From positions 489,939-553,938 of the forward strand of contig NW_013171860.1 of the NCBI RefSeq assembly GCF_000151665.1: a DNA stretch of 64,000 nucleotides, written 5' to 3'. This DNA is from Blastocystis hominis (Eukaryota; Sar; Bigyra; Opalinata; Blastocystidae). The position numbers were made by a program, and so were the translations under genes. Below are positions 58,302-64,000 of this stretch, in pieces. Position 1 is the stretch's first letter. Every line of letters starts with the position of its first letter. The notes beneath the pieces were generated by a model. It did no database searches. It worked only from the letters and a program-made list of their open reading frames with translations, and was not told the origin of the DNA.

Positions 58302-59835
58302 ATGGAGTTTTCTGCTGTGTATCTTTTTTCTTTTCTCGTTAATCCTAGTTCTAAGAGAATCCTTGCACCGAAAACTGCTGAGGTGAGCGGTGCACTAACT
58401 TCGGAAGCTTTTTCTGCGGATAGTAATGAGCCGGCGTCGAAGCGCCCTCGTGTCTTAACAGTTGCGGAGAATGTTCTCTGCTGGGAACATTTAAAGCCTC
58501 ATCTTCAAGAATTCTCGCGCCTTCATCCTGACGACAATATGTACCTTTTTTCTCTACTATCCAGATGTAGGTATGCGCCCAGTTACGATGGTCGCGCCTA
58601 CTTGAAGAAGAGCTTTGCGCACTACCTCTCTTCTCATGTTTTTAAAACGAATGTTTCCGAGAAGGATGTTTTGGTTATCTCTGGATCTGGAGCTGTTATG
58701 GATGTAATGGGAACTGCCTTGTTGAACCCTGCTATGGACGGAAACAAGTCGGATGCGTTTATCTGTATCGTTCATATTGCCTGTTGTCTCTCTAGGCATC
58801 ACTCCGTGCTACAACTCGTTTGAGAACAACTTCACTCTGCGAACGGGCGCCGTGATGTACGGCGCCGACACGATGAAGAACAAGTATCCCTTCTTTGTTG
58901 TCCTTTCACCTAGTTACGTTGTCACGGATGCGATTCTGGAAGAAGCCTATCAGAAGGCCGAAGCGGATGGCCGCAAAGTGAAGCTCTTGGTGTTCACAAA
59001 CCCGAACAATCCCACGGGCACCGTGTACTCGCTGGACGAGATGCGGACCGTCCTTGCGTTCTGTCGACGCCACTCCATTCACTTGGTGCGTTCTGGGTGC
59101 TCCGCAATGAGATCGTAGCTGTCCGACGAGATCTACGCGCTCTCCGTGAAGCCGCAATCCGCTGCGGTCGGCTCTTTGCGCTCGCTGGGTGATTCGTAGA
59201 AGGCCGAGAGCGAGAACGCGTTCGTGTCGTTCGCCAAACTGATCGAGAATGACCCCATTCAGGACGATGTCTCCATCGTAGGCGTTTGGAATCGCGTGTT
59301 CTGGGCAGTTGTGGGGATTCAGCAAGGATCTCGGACTCTCCGGGTTCCGATTGAGCGTGCTGGTGACGCGGAATCGCAGTCTGCACACCGTGCTGAACGA
59401 GCTCTGCCACTTCTGCGAGGTGCCCGCGAACACGCAGAGCTTCGCTGCGAATGTGGGGGCGAGGAGGAGATGCGAGGTAGATGCTGGACGACGAGGCGTT
59501 CATGAAGGAACACGTCGAGATCTTGCAGAAGCGCGTTCTGGAGATGCGGCAGCTGATGGAGAAGGAGCTGACGCGGATGAAGATCCCGTTCTGCAAGGGC
59601 TATGCGGGGTTCTTCTCGTGGATCGACCTGCGCGCGTATCTGAAGGAAGACTCCTTCAAGGGGGAGCAAGAGCTGTGCAGATTCCTCTACGACCACGGAA
59701 ACATCATCGTCGCGCCCGGCAGCAAGTACCACGCGAGCCAGTTCGGCTGGTTCCGCTGGATCTTCACCTGCTACGAAGAGGAGGGCATGCGGAGCGCCCT
59801 GCAGGGCTTGGAGAAGGCGTTGAAGGAGCGTTCGT
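58302..59835 (+). CDS. Class I aminotransferase, ACC-synthase-like
   Basis: Seven exons; introns of 30, 31, 33, 33, 31 and 28 nt leave 449 codons plus one T. PLP-enzyme features: VLVISGSGAVMDVMGTALLN, ITPCYNSFENNF, VFTNPNNPTGTVYSLDEM, LSDEIYAL and the PLP-lysine segment GFSKDLGLSGFRLSVLV. The C-terminus has NIIVAPGSKYHASQFGWFRW. The order and GFSKDLGLSGFR pattern match ACC synthase and its animal homologue ACCS; true ACC synthase activity is not implied. The first about 40 residues are low-complexity, and the start is the least certain part. The frame ends ALKERS; the T at 59835 is 4 nt before TGTTTGTT. Confidence 0.87.
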
Positions 59836-59839
59836 TCGG

Positions 59840-59859
59840 TGTTTGTTTCATAAAAAACA
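59840..59859. terminator. Facing 3' signals of the aminotransferase and mucin-like genes
   Basis: TGTTTGTTTCATAAAAAACA: plus TGTTTGTT for the aminotransferase, minus TGTTTTTT for the convergent surface-protein gene, whose encoded TAA lies 13 nt earlier in its transcript. Confidence 0.6.
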
Positions 59860-59872
59860 GCTCATCACATCT

Positions 59873-61147
59873 TTACAAAGTGTTCTTTCTCTTATTCACA
59901 AGCGGCGTGTTCTCGTTCGCCTTCACCTTGGCTCTACGCACTCGGGAGTAGGTGTTGTCCTTCTTCTTGTTCTTGCAGCAGCAGCAGCAGCACACGATGA
60001 GAAGGATGACCACCAGCAGCGCGCCGCCTCCGATCAGAGCGTACATCATCATCTTGTTATCTCCGGGCGTGGGCACGGGCGTGGTGGGGGCCTCGGTGGG
60101 CGTCGGCGTGGTGGGAGCCTCGGTGGGGACCGGGGTCGTGGGCACGGGCGAAGTGGGAGTCGGGGTGGTAGGAGTGGGCGTCGTGGGCGTGGGAGTGGTA
60201 GGAGTAGGGGTAGTAGGAGTCGGGGTCGTGGGAGTAGGCGTGGTAGGGACGGTAGTAGAAGGAGCCTCGGTGGTAGGAGCCAAGGTCGTAGGCTCGGTAG
60301 ACGGAGCGATGGTGGTGGGCTCCGCGGTGGGGGCCAAGGTCGTGGGCTCCGCGGAAGGAGCCAGCGTGGTGGGAGCAGGAGACGGCGTGGACGTCGTGTT
60401 CGACGCCTGCAGCCAGAAGGGCAGCGACGAGCAGCCCGTGGCATCCTGGTAGGCAGCCTGAAGGTTCCAGTCCTCCATCGCCAGCGTCAGAGAGTTCGAC
60501 GCAAAGGTGGCGGACATCGTCATGGACTGGCCGATCACGGCCTTGGCGTCAGCGAACGGGTCCTTGCCTTCGCTGTCCGTGCACTGGAGCGATCTAGACC
60601 ATCGAGGAACACGCCAACGCATACTCAACATCGTAGATCTTTCCAGCCTCAATAGGCTGGTCGCACTTGAGGCCCTTCTCCATCATAATCGATATCTTCA
60701 CAGACACCTTGTTCAAGGTGGCCACATACTGCTTTTTCACATCATTGGAGGCAACGAGGGAGGTATGCAGAATAAAAGCAAGAACCTCAGTGTCGTCAAT
60801 GCACGCATCTCCAACGAACGTATCCAGAACCAAATCCATGGCAACCGGATCAGAGCTAGGAGTGCCATAAAGGGTAACATTACCCATAGAAGCTAACGTT
60901 CACACACAGAAATGAGTGGTTACAAACAAATCCGGAGGTGGTGCAACCCGTAGAATAAAAACCGCAAACTACAAAATCACCTCAGCATACTGACACGCAT
61001 ACAATGCTCTTCCTCACTCTTTAAATATGACTTAACTCCATTGCTCGACTTCAATGTCTCCAAGGCCTTTGAAAACGGCGACAATATAGTAGAAGAAGTA
61101 GCAATAGCCACTAACAGAACTGTAAAAACCCAAGACTTGTGGAACAT
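59873..61147 (-). CDS. Mucin-like type I surface protein
   Basis: N-terminal signal peptide (MFHKSWVFTVLLVAIATSST), then an ectodomain of about 200 residues with spaced Cys (DTFVGDACIDDTEVLAF, KGLKCDQPIEAGKIYDVEYA, CTDSEGKDPF, DATGCSSLPFWL). A Thr/Pro stalk follows with PTTPT repeats and TTLAP/EPTT units. One membrane helix (MMYALIGGGALLVVILLIVC) runs into six Cys and a short basic tail ending in TAA at 59873-59875. A 25-nt intron near 60600 joins the two ectodomain parts. The first one or two introns (about 60890-61000) are not resolved. Heavy O-glycosylation and palmitoylation of the Cys cluster are likely but inferred. It is probably a surface coat protein; no known family. Confidence 0.65.
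60075..60400. repeat. Thr/Pro codon repeat of the mucin-like stalk
   Basis: Degenerate 15-18 bp repeats (GTAGGAGT/GTGGGAGT on the plus strand) encode TPTTP units on the minus strand. Homogeneous copies at about 60150-60240 point to expansion by slippage. Confidence 0.85.
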
Positions 61148-61322
61148 AATAAATAATGAAGATTCTGTGTTGTGTGGTTTATGCAGGGGGGTTTCGTTTG
61201 ACTCAGTGTTTTGATTTTATGTTCGAAATTCACAATTATATTTTGGGTGATCGAAGAGCATATAGTTTGACTCATTCTCACACCACACAAACACTTTTAC
61301 GATAACTCAAATATTTTTCCAA

Positions 61323-62620
61323 ATGAATGCTTTCAATGTGCTGGATAGGTCGTTATTCTCCACATCTCTGAAACTAATCGCTTTGTCTGTGAAAAAGGAG
61401 GAATGTGAGTGTCTCAGGTCTATTTTCACTTGATGTCTGACAACCAGATCCCTCATTGAGCCATTCCTATTGAAATTCCCGCGTAAGAGGAATATAGTTC
61501 TTGACCAAGACGAGCCATCGAGAAGACTGCTATTACTGGATCAACATATATCAGATCATTCGTTGAACCAGCTTCCAGAGTCTATTAGAAATGCTATTCG
61601 GAACTTGAATAGTGTTCGCGTGACAGATTATTCGCTTGACCTAGATTACGATTATTATACGGCTTCTGAGGTTTTCCAAAGTGCTTCTTTTGACATAGGT
61701 TTTTTCCAAAGTACTCCCACCAACGTGCATGCCTCCTACATCGTATGAAAAAGTCGGGTCTCTTTTGCATGTGAACCTTCTGGATGAGCAACTTCCTTAT
61801 AAACATCTTATTGGGAGTGTCTTGCTTGACAAAGTCCCTCAATGCAGAACGGTAGTCAACAAGATCGGAAAAATAGATACCGCATTCCGAACTTTTGACA
61901 TGGAAGTGCTTGCCGGTGAAAACAACACTCACGTGTCGCTCAACGAAAATGGCTGTCGCTACGATTTCGATTACAGCCGCGTTTACTGGAACTCGCGTCT
62001 CCACCACGAACATGCACGCCTTATCAAATCATTCTCTCCTTCAGACATCGTAGCTGATATGTTCTGTGGAGTGGGTCCGTTTTCCATTCCTGCTGCAAAG
62101 AAAGGATGCACAGTGTACGCGAATGATCTGAACCCTTCTTGTTTTTACTATTTGAACCGAAACGTGGAGAAAAACCACGTACGACCAGTGAGTGCTTTGC
62201 AGTGATCGCTAGGTGGCAAAGAGAATCACCACGTTCAATCTCGATGCAGCCCATTTCATTGGGTTGCTTCTCTCCTCAAACATTCGCATCACTCAGATTA
62301 TCATGAATCTGCCTGCTTCTACAGAGCAGTTTTGCTCCGCCTTGCAGGATCGCTTCGTCGTATTCCAAGCCTTCTCTGTGCTAATGCTTTTAGAACTATT
62401 CGCATTTGCCTCCCACGATTCATTGCTATATGTTTAGTACGAGTCAGAGTCCAGTCCAGGACTGCATTCAGGTAGCGAACGGAGCGGTTGGTGATGCGTC
62501 TAGCGATTGGAGCGAGCGTTTGGCCGCCCTTTGTATCCTGAAAACGTGGAGGGTCGCGTGGTTCGCGATGTGTCGCCGAAGAAGAGAATGACGCTGATTT
62601 CGCTGCGATTGCCCTATTGA
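61323..62620 (+). CDS. TRM5: tRNA (guanine37-N1)-methyltransferase
   Basis: Six exons; introns of 39, 28, 34, 37 and 32 nt leave 376 codons (375 residues) ending TGA. Blocks: SYEKVGSLLHVNLLDEQLPY, KTVVNK-like TVVNKIGKIDTAFRTFDMEV, NGCRYDFDYSRVYWNSRLHH. Then the SAM site DMFCGVGPFSIPAAKKGC, VYANDLNPSCFYYLNRNV and the catalytic MNLPAS. TRM5 makes m1G37 next to the anticodon and prevents frameshifting, in cytosol and mitochondria. The N-terminus (MNAFNVLDRSLFSTS) is weakly presequence-like. No TGTTTGTT lies close downstream. It diverges from the mucin-like gene, 175 bp apart. Confidence 0.9.
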
Positions 62621-62843
62621 ATGCGTGTGATTTTCAAAAAAGTGGGCGCGAGGCGGATGGCTTCAAGGGTTTTTGCTTGGCTTCGGGGATGTGAATCTTC
62701 CCATCGTTGAATCGTTGTGCCAATTTTTCATTTCGGATTTGATTCGCACAGGATCATAATATAGAGGGAAAACGATTCACAGGGAATGATCGTTTGGGTA
62801 CAGCACTCATTGCAAGGACTTTGTTTCAACAAATGAATTAGAA

Positions 62844-63469
62844 CTATTTCATATTTGATAACTACATCCTCAATTTCTTCATAGAAACTTACCCGTTCTT
62901 TCACTTCATTTACATGCTCCTCATTCTCACCTGAAACGTCCGTAACACCATAGGGAGGCGCAATGGTAACATCTCCATCAACAATAATCGACTCTTCCTT
63001 CCATTCGCACACGCCACTAAAACTAAGCAGCAAAGAGAACTAGAACAGCTTTGACAAATAGGCAAAGACATAATTGCCATACGGAGAAGTCTTTGGAATC
63101 TTTCGGGAAAGTACTTCCTGTTCCATCGCCTTCTTCAAGTGAGTACAAAACCAGATCACCTACTTCCTTTTTACTAATCGAATGGTATGAAACGCTTGGA
63201 AGTACGATCTCGTCCATCTTTCCTTTCTTAATCACTTTTACACTTTTAATATAATCCGTTTTGAGCATCACTATATCGTAGTCCTGTGCACCATCCAATT
63301 TCTTTCCTATTCGTCAAGGAAGCGAAAGGAAGGAAAAAGAGAGAAAAAGGATATTTAGTACGATAATTCCAGAATTACGATCATAGCAATATATCTCACC
63401 ACTGATAGTTTCATTGAACGTTGTGACTACTTCAATAGTGTTGCCAATCTGTGCTGGACTTATATTCAT
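62844..63469 (-). CDS. LSM12: LSM12-like protein (LSM domain plus anticodon-binding-like domain)
   Basis: From ATG 63469, introns of 48 (U12-type), 43 and 31 nt leave 168 codons ending TAG at 62844-62846. The N-terminal LSM fold reads ISPAQIGNTIEVVTTFNETI, SGEIYCYDRNSGIIVL and, after the U12-type intron, DGAQDYDIVMLKTDYIKSVK. The C-terminal part (EESIIVDGDVTIAPPYGVTD, EEHVNEVKERLSNMK) matches the LSM12 AD domain. An upstream exon (PVFDTTNQTD) may add residues through a 34-nt intron, with a start near 63590. LSM12 proteins are linked to RNA granules and translation control; function here is inferred from the family. Confidence 0.7.
63307..63354 (-). other. U12-type AT-AG intron, 48 nt
   Basis: On the minus strand it starts ATATCCTT (exact U12 donor) and contains TTCCTTGAC, an exact match to the U12 branch consensus TTCCTTRAC, then ends GAATAG. 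Removal joins IIVL to RKKLDGAQDYD in frame. Confidence 0.8.
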
Positions 63470-64000
63470 ATCCGTTCTATACCGTAACGATGAATATCAC
63501 AGAAAATTACTGGTTCGTGGTGTCAAAAACCGGATAGTAGATGAGAATAAGACTACCCGAATTTAAGCTGTGCCGCGGTTAATGACTCCATTTTGAGGAG
63601 TAGATTTTGCTGTCGATTCGGATATTGTTTGACTATCTACACCAGAATGTTAGAAAATAGATTCTATAGGCTTTCTTATGCAACATCTCAAAGATTGGCT
63701 TTCATTCAAACGTCATCAACTTTGCTCTGTCCTGTGTAGCGTAGGAATAATCTCATTACGAAAACAAAATTCGATTCCTTTACGATTTCAGCCTTTGAGG
63801 ATAATCACAAAGGAGGATTTGTCTCTTTTGCTTATAGACCATTGGCATAATAGTGAGTTGGGAGCATACTGCATGTAAATATATATTTACATAAGTGAAA
63901 GCTGATATAGTAACATCGTATTATTACTACGGGTGGTTTCCTGACGAGACATCCTAATTTCTGTCCCCTCCTCATATTTCTTTCCCTCCTCCAACAACGA
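63470..64000. other. Right end of window
   Basis: Probably 5' exon(s) of the LSM12-like gene up to about 63592, then about 400 bp with no gene recognised. Confidence 0.4.

Overview
The window is nuclear DNA of a small-genome eukaryote. Most genes are cut by many spliceosomal introns of only 24-47 nt (usually 28-36), neighbouring genes lie a few tens of bases apart, and there are three eukaryotic tRNA genes. The motif TGTTTGTT sits at or just after gene ends. In nine genes the encoded frame has no stop codon where the protein should end; it stops at a single in-frame T exactly 4 nt before TGTTTGT, so that poly(A) addition would make TAA. Tiny introns plus stop codons made by polyadenylation next to TGTTTGTT are known from Blastocystis, so I place the window in or near that stramenopile lineage. 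This is inference; no marker gene was compared.

Layout. 1-21 kb is sparse and AT-rich. A virus-type DNA polymerase remnant lies at the left edge. About 6 kb of simple-repeat DNA follows, then two copies of a MORN plus leucine-rich-repeat gene block (about 7.0-11.0 kb and 18.3-21.2 kb), the second one decayed. Between them is a GC-rich gene for a secreted protein (about 11.9-14.5 kb). 21-64 kb is gene-dense: a DDX51-like helicase, an LRR protein, tRNA-His, a fucosyltransferase-like Golgi protein, two paralogous zinc-finger/NPF-repeat/PH-like proteins flanking dolichol-phosphate mannose synthase, a zinc ribbon protein, a B-box protein, Rab escort protein, a WD40-UBR-PHD fusion, an EME1-like nuclease partner, an M16C protease, a QxxDGSW protein, a Rho GTPase, tRNA-Leu, Hsp20, mannose-6-phosphate isomerase, PDCD4-like MA3 protein, tRNA-Phe, acyl-CoA synthetase, a RING protein, an ACC-synthase-like aminotransferase, a mucin-like surface protein, TRM5 and an LSM12-like protein.

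Themes. (1) Convergent pairs share one small inverted repeat that carries a TGTTTGT-type signal on each strand, so 3' UTRs are almost absent. (2) Besides the tiny GT-AG introns there are three strong U12-type (minor spliceosome) introns: two AT-AC introns in the M16C protease and one AT-AG intron in the LSM12-like gene. (3) Several genes fit trafficking and glycosylation: Rab escort protein, Rho, NPF-repeat scaffolds with PH-like ends, DPM1, mannose-6-phosphate isomerase and the fucosyltransferase-like enzyme. Gene models were spliced by eye. For most complete genes the spliced length comes out as 3n, or 3n+1 when the stop is made by polyadenylation, which supports them.
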